From: Cupriavidus sp. AU9028
Lineage (GTDB): Bacteria > Pseudomonadota > Gammaproteobacteria > Burkholderiales > Burkholderiaceae
Direction: 5' to 3'
DNA: 64,000 nucleotides
Assembly (NCBI RefSeq): GCF_019795295.1
Contig: NZ_JAIMCG010000006.1
Location: 186,001 to 250,000 of the forward strand
Part shown: one piece after another, positions 17,955-26,982 of the stretch
How positions within the stretch are numbered: position 1 is the first letter of the stretch
Layout: each line of letters starts with the position of its first letter
The notes under the pieces: generated by a model
Seen by the model: the letters and a program-made list of their open reading frames with translations, nothing else
Database searches by the model: none
What the model was told of the DNA's origin: nothing
Program-made: the position numbers and the translations under genes

Positions 17955-20900
17955 TCACGCGGCGGCAGCGAGGGCATCGAGCCGATAGGCGGCCAGCAGT
18001 TCCGCCCGCCGCAACGCCGCGCGCTGCATCGCCGCCTCCTTGACGTGGCCGAAGCCGCGGATGTCGTCGGGCAGCGTGGCGAGCTGGAGCGCGACATCGA
18101 GCTTGTCGGCCGTCAGAGTCCGAACGAACTCGTCCAGCAGCGACAGATACTCCTCGATCAGCTGGCGCTCCTGCCTTCGCTCGGTCGTCCAGCCGAACGG
18201 GTCGAGACGGGTTCCACGCAGCCCCTTGAGCCTGGCCAGCCAGCGGAAGGCCACCATGGTGCGCGGGCCGTATGCCCGCTTCACGAGCTCTCCCTTCTCG
18301 TTGCGCCGGGCGAGCAACGGCGGCGCAAGCCAGAAGTGCAGCTGGTAGTCGCGTCCCGGCTCTCCGTCGAACTGCTCGCGCAGACGCGCCAGGAACGCGG
18401 GATCGGCGTGCAGCCGCGCCACCTCGTACTCGTCCTTGTAGGCCATCAGCTTGGCCAGGTTGCGGGCGACGGCTTCGGTCAGCAGCAACGAAGCAGCGGG
18501 CCGCAAGCGTTGCTCGATGGTCCGGATGCGCTCCACTGCCTCGCGGTAGCGGGCAGCGTAGGCCGCGTTCTGGTAAGCGGTCAGCATCGCCTCGCGGTGG
18601 CGCACCAGCGCGTCGAGGGTTTCCGGCAATGCGGTCACGGGTGCGGCAGCCGGGGAGCGCTGCGTCCGGTCCAGGCTGGCCCGCAGCGCGTCCTCGCCGA
18701 GATGCGCGAGCGCACGGCCCCAGGCGAAGGCGGCCAGGTTCTTTTCCACCGCCACGCCATTCAGTTCGATCGCCCGTTGCAGGCTGGGCAGCGACAGCGG
18801 CAGCCATCCCTTCTGCCAGGCGAAGCCCAGCAGCAATGGGTTGGCATAGAGCGTGTCGCCCAGCGTGCGCACCGCCCATTGGTTGGCGTCGAGGAAGCTG
18901 CAGGCATCGCCAATCGCGTTGCGCACGTCGTGCTCGGCCGAAGCGCCCGGGAAGGTCCACTTGCGGTTGGCGATGAAATCCGCCGTCGGCGTATTGGCGC
19001 TGTTGACCGCCGCTGCCGTGATGCCATGCCTGACGCGGGTCAGCGCGTCCGCCGAGGCGGAGACGATCGCATCGCAGCCGATCAGCAGGCGTGCCTCGCC
19101 GGTGGCGATGCGGGTGGCGTGCAGCTGTGCCGGCGTGGCGGCGATCTGCACATGGCTGAGCACCGCCCCGCCCTTCTGGGCGAGCCCGGTCATGTCCAGC
19201 ACGGTCACGCCCTTGCCTTCCAGATGCGCCGCCATGCCGAGCAACCCGCCGATGGTGACGACACCCGTGCCGCCGACGCCCGTCACCAGCACGCCATAGG
19301 GACGCTCGAGTGCGGGCAACCGCGGCGGCGGGATCGCAGCCATGTCCGGACCCGAGCCCGTCACGCGGGGTTTGCGCGGCTGGGCGCCTTCGGCGGTGAC
19401 GAAGCTCGGGCAGAAGCCGTTGACGCAGGAGAAATCCTTGTTGCAGGAGGACTGGTTGATCGCGCGCTTGGTGCCGAGCGGCGTCTCCAGCGGCTCGACG
19501 GACAGACAGTTCGACTTGACGGAGCAGTCGCCGCAGCCCTCGCAGACGGCCTCGTTGATGAAGGCACGCCGTGCCGGGTCCGGATAGGTGCCGCGCTTGC
19601 GGCGGCGGCGCTTCTCGGTGGCACAGGTCTGGTCGTAGATCAGGATCGTCACGCCTTCCACATCGCGCAGGCGCAGCTGCACGGCATCGAGCGCGTCCCG
19701 ATGGTGTACCGTCACGCCGGCGGGAAGCGCCTGGCGGTCCTGGTATTTCTCCGGCTCGTCGGTGACGATGACGATCTCCCGCACGCCCTCGGCCCGTGTC
19801 TGGTGAGCGATCTGCGGGACGGTGAGCACCCCGTCGACCGGCTGCCCCCCCGTCATCGCCACGGCGTCGTTGAACAGGACCTTGTAGGTGACGTTGGCAC
19901 GCGCCGCGACAGCGGCGCGGATGGCGAGCAGGCCGGAATGGAAATAGGTGCCGTCGCCCAGGTTGACGAACACGTGTTTCTCGGCGGTGAAGTGCATCTG
20001 GCCGGTCCAGGCCACCCCTTCCCCGCCCATCTGGCTGAAGGTGTCGGTCCTGCGGTCCATCCACATCGCCATGTAGTGGCAGCCGATGCCCGCCAGCGCG
20101 CGCGAGCCCTCCGGTACCCGGGTCGAGGTGTTGTGCGGGCAGCCGGAGCAGAACCAGGGCTTGCGCTCGACCGACAGCCGCGGTCGGGCCGCTTCACGCT
20201 CCTTCTCCTCGATCAGCGCCACGCGCGCGGCGATGCGCTGCCGCACCTCCTGGGGCAATGGCGCCTTGTCGAGCCGGCGGGCGATCGCCTTGGCGATCAG
20301 CGCCGGCGACAGTTCGTAGTGCGCGGGCAGCAGCCACTCGCCGCGGGGCACCGACCACTCGCCGCCCTGGTTGCCGCGCTCGTCGAACTTGCCGTACACG
20401 CGCGGGCGCACATCGTCGCGCCAGTTGTACAGCTCCTCCTTCAGCGCATATTCGAGGATCTGGCGCTTCTCCTCGACCACCAGGATCTCCTCCAGGCCGG
20501 TGGCGAAGTCGCGCGCGTCCTGCGCGTCGAGCGGCCAGACGCAGCCGACCTTGAGGACACGGATGCCGATGTCGCGGCACGCCTGCTCGTCCAGGCCGAG
20601 GTCGGTCAGCGCCTGGCGCACGTCGAGATAGGCCTTGCCGGCGGTCATGATGCCAAAGCGCGCATTGGGGGAGTCGATCACCACCCGATTGAGCTTGTTG
20701 GCCCGCACGTAAGCCAGCGCGGCGTACCACTTGTGGTCGAGCAGCCGGGCTTCCTGCGCCAGCGGCGGATCGGGCCAGCGGATGTTCAGCCCGTCCGCCG
20801 GCATGTCGAAGTCGTCCGGCAAGATCGGTTGCACCCGGTCCGGATCGATCTCCACGGACGCCGTCGATTCCACCACGTCCGTCACGCACTTCATCGCCAC

Positions 20901-21530
20901 CCACAGGCCCGAATACCGGCTCATCGCCCAGCCGTGCAGGCCGTAGTCCAGATATTCCTGCACGTTCGCCGGGTACAGCACCGGAATGCCGGCCGACAGC
21001 AGCACGTGCTCGGACTGGTGCGCCACCGAAGACGACTTGGCGGCATGGTCGTCGCCAGCCAGCACCAGCACGCCGCCGTGGCGGGACGACCCTGCCGAAT
21101 TGGCGTGCTTGAGCACGTCCATCGAGCGGTCCACGCCGGGGCCCTTGCCGTACCACATGGAGAAGACGCCGTCCCGCGTCGCGCCGGGGAACAGGTTGAC
21201 CTGCTGGGTGCCCCACACCGCCGTCGCGGCCAGGTCCTCGTTGATGCCGGGCTGGAACACCACGTCGCTGTCCGCCAGATGCGCCTTCGCTTTCCACAGC
21301 GCGAGATCCAGTCCGCCCAGCGGCGAGCCGCGATAGCCGGAGATGTAGCCGGCGGTGTTCAGGCCAGCAGCCGCATCGCGCGCCTTCTGCAGTAGCGGCA
21401 GCCTGACCAGCGCCTGGGTGCCGCTCAGGTAGACCCGCCCGCGCGGCAGGGTGTACTTGTCGTCCAGGCCAACCGTGGCCAGCGTCGTTTCCAGTTCCCG
21501 CTTTTGCTCGGCGGACAGTGGGCTGTTCAC
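17955..21530 (-). CDS. Indolepyruvate:ferredoxin oxidoreductase, fused one-chain form
   Basis: This 1191-residue enzyme is the fused bacterial form of the archaeal IorA/IorB pair. It decarboxylates aryl- or branched-chain 2-oxoacids to acyl-CoA and passes electrons to ferredoxin. The N-terminal pyrimidine-binding half is at about 30-440, the TPP-binding half at about 455-640 (CSGCPH at 461, GDGTYFHSG at 525-533), the iron-sulfur motif CEGCGDCSVKSNC at 663-675, and the gamma domain starts near 745 (GVGGTGVVTIGG). I chose GTG at 21530 because CAGGAGAC precedes it; the frame is open to 21683. It is divergent from a LysR gene. It probably serves aromatic or branched amino-acid catabolism. Confidence 0.93.
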   Translation of the reverse strand: MNSPLSAEQKRELETTLATVGLDDKYTLPRGRVYLSGTQALVRLPLLQKARDAAAGLNTAGYISGYRGSPLGGLDLALWKAKAHLADSDVVFQPGINEDLAATAVWGTQQVNLFPGATRDGVFSMWYGKGPGVDRSMDVLKHANSAGSSRHGGVLVLAGDDHAAKSSSVAHQSEHVLLSAGIPVLYPANVQEYLDYGLHGWAMSRYSGLWVAMKCVTDVVESTASVEIDPDRVQPILPDDFDMPADGLNIRWPDPPLAQEARLLDHKWYAALAYVRANKLNRVVIDSPNARFGIMTAGKAYLDVRQALTDLGLDEQACRDIGIRVLKVGCVWPLDAQDARDFATGLEEILVVEEKRQILEYALKEELYNWRDDVRPRVYGKFDERGNQGGEWSVPRGEWLLPAHYELSPALIAKAIARRLDKAPLPQEVRQRIAARVALIEEKEREAARPRLSVERKPWFCSGCPHNTSTRVPEGSRALAGIGCHYMAMWMDRRTDTFSQMGGEGVAWTGQMHFTAEKHVFVNLGDGTYFHSGLLAIRAAVAARANVTYKVLFNDAVAMTGGQPVDGVLTVPQIAHQTRAEGVREIVIVTDEPEKYQDRQALPAGVTVHHRDALDAVQLRLRDVEGVTILIYDQTCATEKRRRRKRGTYPDPARRAFINEAVCEGCGDCSVKSNCLSVEPLETPLGTKRAINQSSCNKDFSCVNGFCPSFVTAEGAQPRKPRVTGSGPDMAAIPPPRLPALERPYGVLVTGVGGTGVVTIGGLLGMAAHLEGKGVTVLDMTGLAQKGGAVLSHVQIAATPAQLHATRIATGEARLLIGCDAIVSASADALTRVRHGITAAAVNSANTPTADFIANRKWTFPGASAEHDVRNAIGDACSFLDANQWAVRTLGDTLYANPLLLGFAWQKGWLPLSLPSLQRAIELNGVAVEKNLAAFAWGRALAHLGEDALRASLDRTQRSPAAAPVTALPETLDALVRHREAMLTAYQNAAYAARYREAVERIRTIEQRLRPAASLLLTEAVARNLAKLMAYKDEYEVARLHADPAFLARLREQFDGEPGRDYQLHFWLAPPLLARRNEKGELVKRAYGPRTMVAFRWLARLKGLRGTRLDPFGWTTERRQERQLIEEYLSLLDEFVRTLTADKLDVALQLATLPDDIRGFGHVKEAAMQRAALRRAELLAAYRLDALAAAA

Positions 21531-21623
21531 TTGCGTGTCTCCTGTGGGTCGGTCTTTTCCATCGTTGCGGGCCAGTCTAGGAAGGGCGGCTCGTATCGTA
21601 AAATCACCAATTCCGACATCTGG

Positions 21624-21640
21624 TATTCGTTGTTCGAATA
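21624..21640. promoter_or_regulatory. LysR-type operator candidate, TATTCG-N5-CGAATA
   Basis: This is a perfect 6-bp dyad (21624-21629 and 21635-21640) with a 5-base spacer, containing the T-N11-A core TTCG...CGAA. It lies 15 bases before the LysR start and about 95 bases upstream of the divergent oxidoreductase gene, the normal place for LysR autoregulation and target activation. Confidence 0.6.
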
Positions 21641-21655
21641 GCGCGAGGAGAGGTG

Positions 21656-22603
21656 ATGGGCAAGGAACAAGTGGGCGCACCACGGCAGTCGCTGGCCAAG
21701 GAAATCACCCTTCGCCAGATGCGCTATTTCCGCGCGGCGGCGGCGACCGGGCAGTTCTCGATGGCGGCGACGGAGGAGCATGTGTCGCAGTCGGCCATCA
21801 CCAATGCGGTGCTGTCGCTGGAGGCGCTGCTCGGCGTGCGGCTGTTCGACCGGCTGCCACACGGCGTCGCGCTGACCGCGGAAGGCAACCAGCTGTACCA
21901 GCATGTGACGCGGATCCTGGAATCGGTCGAGGATGCGGTGCGGGAGCCGCGCCAGCGGCTGGACCGCATCGAGGGCAGCGTGCGCTTTGCCGCGTCGTAC
22001 ACGGTGCTCGGCTATCTCCTGCCGGGCCTGCTGGCGCGCTTTCGCCATCAATACCCGGAGGTCGAGCTGGACCTGCTCGACATGCACCGCAAGGACATTG
22101 AAACGGCGGTGCTCGATGGCGAACTCGATTTCGGCATCGTGCTGCTGTCCAATGTCGAACGGCCGCAGCGCTTTGCCCGTCGCTCCCTGATCCGGTCGCG
22201 GCGCCAGCTGTGGGCGCCGCCGGGGCATCCGCTGCTGGTCGGCAGCGAAGCTCCTTCCCTGCGGGACATTGCCGCCTGGCCGTACATCCTGTTGACGGTG
22301 GACGAAGGCGAGGAATCGACGTTGCGCTACTGGCGCTCGGCACGCCTGCGGCCCGACGTCGCCTTTCGCACCGCGTCGGTGGAGGCGCTGCGCGGGCTGG
22401 TGGCACACGGCTTCGGCATTACCGTGCTGTCGGACATGGTGTTCCGTCCGTGGTCGCTGGAGGGAAAGGCGATCGAGGCGCGGCCGCTGGCCGCCGCAAT
22501 ACCGGATATGGAGGTCGGACTGCTGTGGCGGCGCGATGCCGAACCGGGCCGCGCGGCGCAGGCGCTGTGCGACTTCCTCGTCTACGCCTGCGGCACGCGC
22601 TAG
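21656..22603 (+). CDS. LysR-family regulator, likely of the indolepyruvate oxidoreductase
   Basis: This 315-residue protein has the helix-turn-helix ATGQFSMAATEEHVSQSAIT (about 31-50), then LLGVRLFDRLPHGVALTAEG and a two-lobed ligand-binding half (HQYPEVELDLLDMHRKDIE). GTG (21653) and ATG (21656) are adjacent; ATG is preferred because GAGGAG lies at proper distance. It is divergent from the oxidoreductase and convergent with the next Bug gene. An amino-acid-derived 2-oxoacid is a reasonable inducer guess. Confidence 0.9.
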   Translation: MGKEQVGAPRQSLAKEITLRQMRYFRAAAATGQFSMAATEEHVSQSAITNAVLSLEALLGVRLFDRLPHGVALTAEGNQLYQHVTRILESVEDAVREPRQRLDRIEGSVRFAASYTVLGYLLPGLLARFRHQYPEVELDLLDMHRKDIETAVLDGELDFGIVLLSNVERPQRFARRSLIRSRRQLWAPPGHPLLVGSEAPSLRDIAAWPYILLTVDEGEESTLRYWRSARLRPDVAFRTASVEALRGLVAHGFGITVLSDMVFRPWSLEGKAIEARPLAAAIPDMEVGLLWRRDAEPGRAAQALCDFLVYACGTR

Positions 22604-22646
22604 CGGGGGCAGCCACTGGGCCGCCCGGACACGGTGACGGCTGCGG

Positions 22647-23642
22647 TCAGTTCAATGTCGCGCCCGCCTGCTGGACGATGCGGCCGTGCTTGTCGAGCTC
22701 GCGCCGGAGGAAGGGCCCTGCCTCTTCCGGCGTACTTGCCATGATCACCAGGCCTTGCGCGCCCAGCTTCTCCTGGATGTCCCGCTCCTGCAGCGTCGTC
22801 CTGATGCGCGAGTACAGATCCGACACCAGCGCCGGCTCCATGCCGGCCGGCCCGACGACGGCCAGCCAGGCGTCGAAGCTGTACCTGGGCAGGCCGGACT
22901 CGGCCAGCGTGGGGATATCGGGCAGCGTCGGCACCCGCTGCTGGGTGGAGACCGCGATCGCCTTCAGCTTGCCGGCCTTGAGCAGCGGCAGGACGGCCGG
23001 CACGGTCAGGAACCCCATCTGTACCTGACCGCTGAGCAGGTCGGTCGTATAGTTGCCGGCGCCCTTGTAGGGCACGTGGCGGGGCTTGACCCGCGCTTCG
23101 CTGGCAAACAGCTGGGCGGCCAGATGCAGCACCGTGCCGTTCCCGGACGAGCCGTAGTTGAACTCGCCGGGGCTGGCCTTGAGCAGCGCGACCAGTTCGG
23201 CGGTATTCGACGCGGGCACCGCCGGGTTCACCACGAGGACGAGCGGCAAGGTCCCGACAATCGTGATCGGGGTGATGTCCTTGATCGAGTCGAACGGAAT
23301 CGATTTGTAGACGAAAGGGTTGATGACGTGGTTCGAGGAGATCAGGCCGAGGGTCGATCCATCCCTGGCGCCACGGACGATCTGCTGCGTGCCCGGGATG
23401 CCACCGGCGCCGGCGATATTCTCGACGACCACCGACTGCCCGAGGTTCTTGCCGAGCGACTGACTGAGGACCCGGGCCACCGCGTCGGCCTGCGATCCGG
23501 GCTGGGTCGGCACGATCATGCGGACCGCCTTGCCGTCGCCGGGCTGTGCCGCCGCAGGCGCCACGCCCAGCGCCGTGGACAGGACGGTGGAACAGAGAAT
23601 AAGGCGCATCCGTGCGGTGCGCGCCGGCCACGAGAAGAACAT
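22647..23642 (-). CDS. Bug-family (TctC-type) periplasmic solute receptor
   Basis: This 331-residue receptor has a signal peptide through LSTALGVAPAAAQP and the family motifs RMIVPTQPGSQADAVAR, GQSVVVENIAGAGG and GSSGNGTVLHLAAQLF. The ATG at 23642 is preceded by GGAGAC. The final residues read GRIVQQAGATLN, typical of the family. It follows a LysR gene by 112 bases on the same strand. That LysR gene is divergent from the aconitase-like gene, so the ligand may be a tri- or dicarboxylate. No permease genes are adjacent. Confidence 0.9.
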   Translation of the reverse strand: MFFSWPARTARMRLILCSTVLSTALGVAPAAAQPGDGKAVRMIVPTQPGSQADAVARVLSQSLGKNLGQSVVVENIAGAGGIPGTQQIVRGARDGSTLGLISSNHVINPFVYKSIPFDSIKDITPITIVGTLPLVLVVNPAVPASNTAELVALLKASPGEFNYGSSGNGTVLHLAAQLFASEARVKPRHVPYKGAGNYTTDLLSGQVQMGFLTVPAVLPLLKAGKLKAIAVSTQQRVPTLPDIPTLAESGLPRYSFDAWLAVVGPAGMEPALVSDLYSRIRTTLQERDIQEKLGAQGLVIMASTPEEAGPFLRRELDKHGRIVQQAGATLN

Positions 23643-23754
23643 CGCGTTGTCTCCAGTCTTGTATGAGGCGGGGCGCTTGCTTGGAGCATCCCGAGGCAAA
23701 GTCTAGTCGCGGCTGCCCTGGTGACGTGAATGCTGATGTTTGACACCGGCTATC

Positions 23755-24660
23755 TCATTCCGGCATAGCGTCGCCGGATGCGGCCAGCGCCCCGATGATG
23801 GCGCTGACGGCGCGCAGGCGCGGCAGCTTGTACGGGGCGTAGACCAGCAACTGCCGGTCGCGCCAGGGCTCGTCCAACGGAATGCGAACGAACCGCCGGG
23901 TCCCGGCGTAGGCCGCGCTGGCACTGGTTGGCAGCACGGCGATGCCGAGGCCGGCTTCGACCATCCGGCATCCGGCCTCGAAGCTGGATACCGTCACCCC
24001 ATGATGGATGGGCAGCCGCAGGTTGGCCGCCTGTTCGCGCAGGTCCTGGTCGAGCGCGCCGCCGGGTTGCACCACCACCAGCGGATAGGCGAGGACTTCG
24101 GCATAGCGCAGCTTCCTGCGCCGCGCCAGCGGATGGCCGGTAGGGACCACCACATTGAGCGGGTCCGAGGCGAACGGCCAGGTCTGCAATCCCGGCGATG
24201 CCGGGCGGGCGACGCCCACGCCGAGATCGGCGCGATCGTCCAGGCAGGCGCGGATGGTGTCGGCCGTCGAGCGCTCCAGCAACGCCACCTCGACACGCGG
24301 ATAGCGCCTGTGAAAGGCGTGCAGCCGCTCCGGCAGGAAGCCCACGATGGCCGACGGACTAGCCGACAGGCGCACCGTTCCTGACACCTGATCGCCCAGA
24401 TCCCGTACCTCGCGGGCAAACGCGGCGATATCGGCGTTCAGCTTCTTGCCGAACTCCTGCGCGCGGATGCCGGCCTCGGTCAGCACCACCCCGGACGGCG
24501 AGCGGACCAGCAGGGCCACGCCGAGTGTGCGTTCCAGTTCCGCGATCCGGCGGCTCAACGCCGATTGCGCGATGTGTTCCGCTTCGGCCGCGCGCTTGAT
24601 CGACCCTTCGCGGGCGGCGGCCAGGAACAATTGGATGCTGACGGGATCGATGCGTGGCAT
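23755..24660 (-). CDS. LysR-family regulator, divergent from the aconitase-like gene
   Basis: This 301-residue protein has the N-terminal helix-turn-helix GSIKRAAEAEHIAQSALSRR (about 19-38), RTLGVALLVRSPSGVVLTEA, and the LysR substrate domain. The ATG at 24660 opens MPRIDPVSIQLFLAAARE, a normal start for the family, though the frame continues upstream to 24726. It is divergent from the aconitase-family gene and precedes a Bug receptor, so it probably controls uptake and dehydration of one carboxylate. Confidence 0.9.
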   Translation of the reverse strand: MPRIDPVSIQLFLAAAREGSIKRAAEAEHIAQSALSRRIAELERTLGVALLVRSPSGVVLTEAGIRAQEFGKKLNADIAAFAREVRDLGDQVSGTVRLSASPSAIVGFLPERLHAFHRRYPRVEVALLERSTADTIRACLDDRADLGVGVARPASPGLQTWPFASDPLNVVVPTGHPLARRRKLRYAEVLAYPLVVVQPGGALDQDLREQAANLRLPIHHGVTVSSFEAGCRMVEAGLGIAVLPTSASAAYAGTRRFVRIPLDEPWRDRQLLVYAPYKLPRLRAVSAIIGALAASGDAMPE

Positions 24661-24689
24661 GGCAACCGCGGGGGGTCGGAGTGAGTCAA

Positions 24690-24706
24690 GGGGAGGCAGT
24701 CTCCCC
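24690..24706. other. Perfect stem-loop GGGGAG-N5-CTCCCC in the divergent spacer
   Basis: The 6-bp arms at 24690-24695 and 24701-24706 lie about 30 bases upstream of the LysR start codon. It may form in the leader of the lysR mRNA or be part of an operator. Confidence 0.35.
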
Positions 24707-24814
24707 TGCCCCGCTCGCCCCGACAATCCCCGACCGCCGCAGCGCCGGGTAAACCCCGATATGTCGGCGCCAGATAACCGCCATGCCGGATCGGCGCTTG
24801 GGCAGCCGCGCCTG

Positions 24815-24840
24815 GTTTGCGTAAAGTCGATGGCGCAAAC
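24815..24840. promoter_or_regulatory. Inverted repeat GTTTGCG-N12-CGCAAAC before the aconitase-like gene
   Basis: Perfect 7-bp arms at 24815-24821 and 24834-24840 end 17 bases before the start codon. The size suits a LysR recognition or activation site, but its closeness to the gene could also mean repression. Confidence 0.5.
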
Positions 24841-24857
24841 AGAAGGGGTCGACAGTC

Positions 24858-26846
24858 ATGGATGCCATCACGCCCTCAGGGCGGGTTCTTTTTCTGACGC
24901 AGTCCGCACAGCAACTCGAGCGGCAGATGCGCGGCGAAGCGCTGACGCTGGAGGATGCGGGGCCGCTGCGCGACGACGTGTCCACCGACGAGATCACGCC
25001 GGTCCCGATCCTCACGCACTACGACGACAAACTGGGCCGGTATCCCTATACCGGGCTGAAGGTGGAGAACACCCTGCCGATCGGGGCCGATGCCGTCCGC
25101 CAGGGCGGTTTCGTCGCGACCGTGGCGGGCAACCGCTATGGCAAGGGCTCCTCTCGCGAGCACAGCCCTGCCGCCGAGAAGCTGGCCGGCATCCGGCTGG
25201 TCGTGGCGAAGAGCTTCGAGCGGATCTACCGGCAGAATGCGGACAACATCGGCCTGTTCACCTCCACCGATTTCGGTCTGCTCGCGCGCCTGCAGGGCGG
25301 GGAGCCGCTTTCGGTCGACGAACTGGTCGCCGGACGCGACGCGCTTGCCGCCGCGATCCTGCGCGCGGGCGGCCTGCTGCGGTTCGGGCAGGCGCATCTG
25401 CGAGACGTCGGCGCGCCGGCGCCAGGTGGGCCGGCAGCGCCCGGGGCCGGTCGGCCCATGACGCTGTTCGAGAAGATCGTCGCGCGGCATGTGCTCGCCA
25501 CAGCCGTGACGCCGTCCCAACCGACGGCAGGCGACGGCATCTTCGTGCGGGCCGACTGGCGCTTCATTCACGAGTACTACACCGGCATGTGCGCGCATAT
25601 GCTGCATGCCGCCTTCGGCAAGCCGCTGGCGTTGCGCGACCCGAACCGCATCGTCGTCTTCGAGGACCACACCTCGTATGTGGGCGAAAGTCCGGCGCAT
25701 CTGCGCGGGGGACTGGTACCCAACGTGATGGCGATGGTGCAGGCGCAGCGGCGCTTCGTCGAGGATTACGGCCTGCGCCTGCATCGCACCCTGACCGAAG
25801 ACGAAGCGCGCGCGGACGACGGCACCAACGTGGCCGGCATCTCGCACGCCATGATGGCGGAGCACTACGCCCTGCCAGGACAGATCGTGGTGGGCACCGA
25901 CTCGCATACCCCGCACAGCGGCGCCCTGGGCTGCGTCGCGTTCGGCGTGGGCACCACCGACATGGCCAACGCCTTCGTCACCGGGGCAGTGCGGATGACC
26001 ATGCCCGAATCGCTTCGGGTGCGGCTGCATGGGGCGCTGCAAGCTGGCGTCACTGCCAAGGACATCGTGCTCCATCTGCTGGCCCTGCCCCAGATCCGCG
26101 CCGGCGCCGGCGTGGGAAAGGTGTTCGAATTCACCGGACCGGTGATCGCCTCGCTGTCGATCGACGAGCGCGCCACGCTGACCAATATGTGCGCGGAGCT
26201 GGGCGGCTTTACCGGGATCGTGGCGCCCGATGCGGAAACCGTTCGCTTCCTGAAGGAGCGGCGCGGCGTGGACTTCGAGCTGGAGCCATGGATGCGCAGC
26301 GATGACGGCGCGCAGTATGCCGGCGAGATCGAGGTCGCCTGCGGCGCGCTGACGCCACGCGTCGCGCGGCCGGGCGATCCGGGCAACGGCGTGGCGATGG
26401 CGGAACTGGCGGAACGCACGCGCATCGACATCGCCTACGGCGGATCCTGCACGGCCGGCAAGCGCGAGGACTTCGACCACTATCACGAAGTGCTGCGCTG
26501 GGCCGCGGACAGGGGGCTGAGCGTCAGCGACGGCGTCACGCTCTATCTTCAGTTCGGCACCACGGCGGTCCGCGACTACTGCATCCGCAAGGGGTATATG
26601 GCCGCCTTCGAGGCGGTGGGCGCACGCATCCTGCAGCCCTCTTGCGGCGCCTGCGCCAATTGCGGGCCGGGTTCCTCGGTGCAGGCGGACCAGGTGACCG
26701 TCAGCTCGATCAACCGGAATTTCCCCGGGCGCTCGGGGCCGGGGGAGGTATGGCTTGCCAGCCCGCCTACCGTAGCGGCGAGTGCGATCGCGGGGCGGCT
26801 GGTGTCGTTCGAGGAATTGCGGGCGGAGGTGGTGCAGGGCAGGTAG
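24858..26846 (+). CDS. Aconitase-family dehydratase with the swivel domain first
   Basis: This 662-residue chain combines both halves of an aconitase/isopropylmalate-dehydratase enzyme in reversed order. The small swivel (LeuD-like) domain comes first (about 40-185; SSREHSPAAEKLAGIRLV at 98-115). The large [4Fe-4S] catalytic part follows (about 200-660; VVGTDSHTPHSGALG, cluster ligands Cys531 in GSCTAGK and Cys596/Cys599 in PSCGACANC). Classical AcnA/IRP has the swivel last; AcnB has it before the catalytic part but with an extra HEAT domain, absent here. AAGGGG precedes the ATG. It should interconvert a 2- and 3-hydroxy acid by dehydration; the substrate may be citrate-like, 2-methylcitrate-like or an alkylmalate. 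Confidence 0.88.
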   Translation: MDAITPSGRVLFLTQSAQQLERQMRGEALTLEDAGPLRDDVSTDEITPVPILTHYDDKLGRYPYTGLKVENTLPIGADAVRQGGFVATVAGNRYGKGSSREHSPAAEKLAGIRLVVAKSFERIYRQNADNIGLFTSTDFGLLARLQGGEPLSVDELVAGRDALAAAILRAGGLLRFGQAHLRDVGAPAPGGPAAPGAGRPMTLFEKIVARHVLATAVTPSQPTAGDGIFVRADWRFIHEYYTGMCAHMLHAAFGKPLALRDPNRIVVFEDHTSYVGESPAHLRGGLVPNVMAMVQAQRRFVEDYGLRLHRTLTEDEARADDGTNVAGISHAMMAEHYALPGQIVVGTDSHTPHSGALGCVAFGVGTTDMANAFVTGAVRMTMPESLRVRLHGALQAGVTAKDIVLHLLALPQIRAGAGVGKVFEFTGPVIASLSIDERATLTNMCAELGGFTGIVAPDAETVRFLKERRGVDFELEPWMRSDDGAQYAGEIEVACGALTPRVARPGDPGNGVAMAELAERTRIDIAYGGSCTAGKREDFDHYHEVLRWAADRGLSVSDGVTLYLQFGTTAVRDYCIRKGYMAAFEAVGARILQPSCGACANCGPGSSVQADQVTVSSINRNFPGRSGPGEVWLASPPTVAASAIAGRLVSFEELRAEVVQGR

Positions 26847-26879
26847 GTTGGGGTACCCGTGGGGGCGCCAGGGGCGCTC

Positions 26880-26922
26880 CGCCCTCTCCCCCGGCCCTTC
26901 TCCCCGGGAGCGGGAGAGGCGA
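26880..26922. repeat. Dispersed GC-rich intergenic repeat, copy 4
   Basis: CGCCCTCTCCCCCGGCCCTTC followed by TCCCCGGGAGCGGGAGAGGC, in the gap between the convergent aconitase-like and ATPase genes. It has the same layout as the other copies and is a likely bidirectional transcription end. Confidence 0.75.
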
Positions 26923-26982
26923 GCAAGCCGGCGGATCGACCTCCCCTGCCGACCCGCGCTTGCGTCTTCGCGCACTGACCCT

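Noticed and set aside
18045-21395. A 1116-codon open frame on the plus strand
   Set aside because: It is antisense to the indolepyruvate oxidoreductase, has no recognisable motif, and is explained by codon bias.
22609-22643. GCAGCC/GGCTGC hairpin between LysR and Bug genes
   Set aside because: Only six base pairs with a loop of more than 20 bases; too weak to call a terminator.
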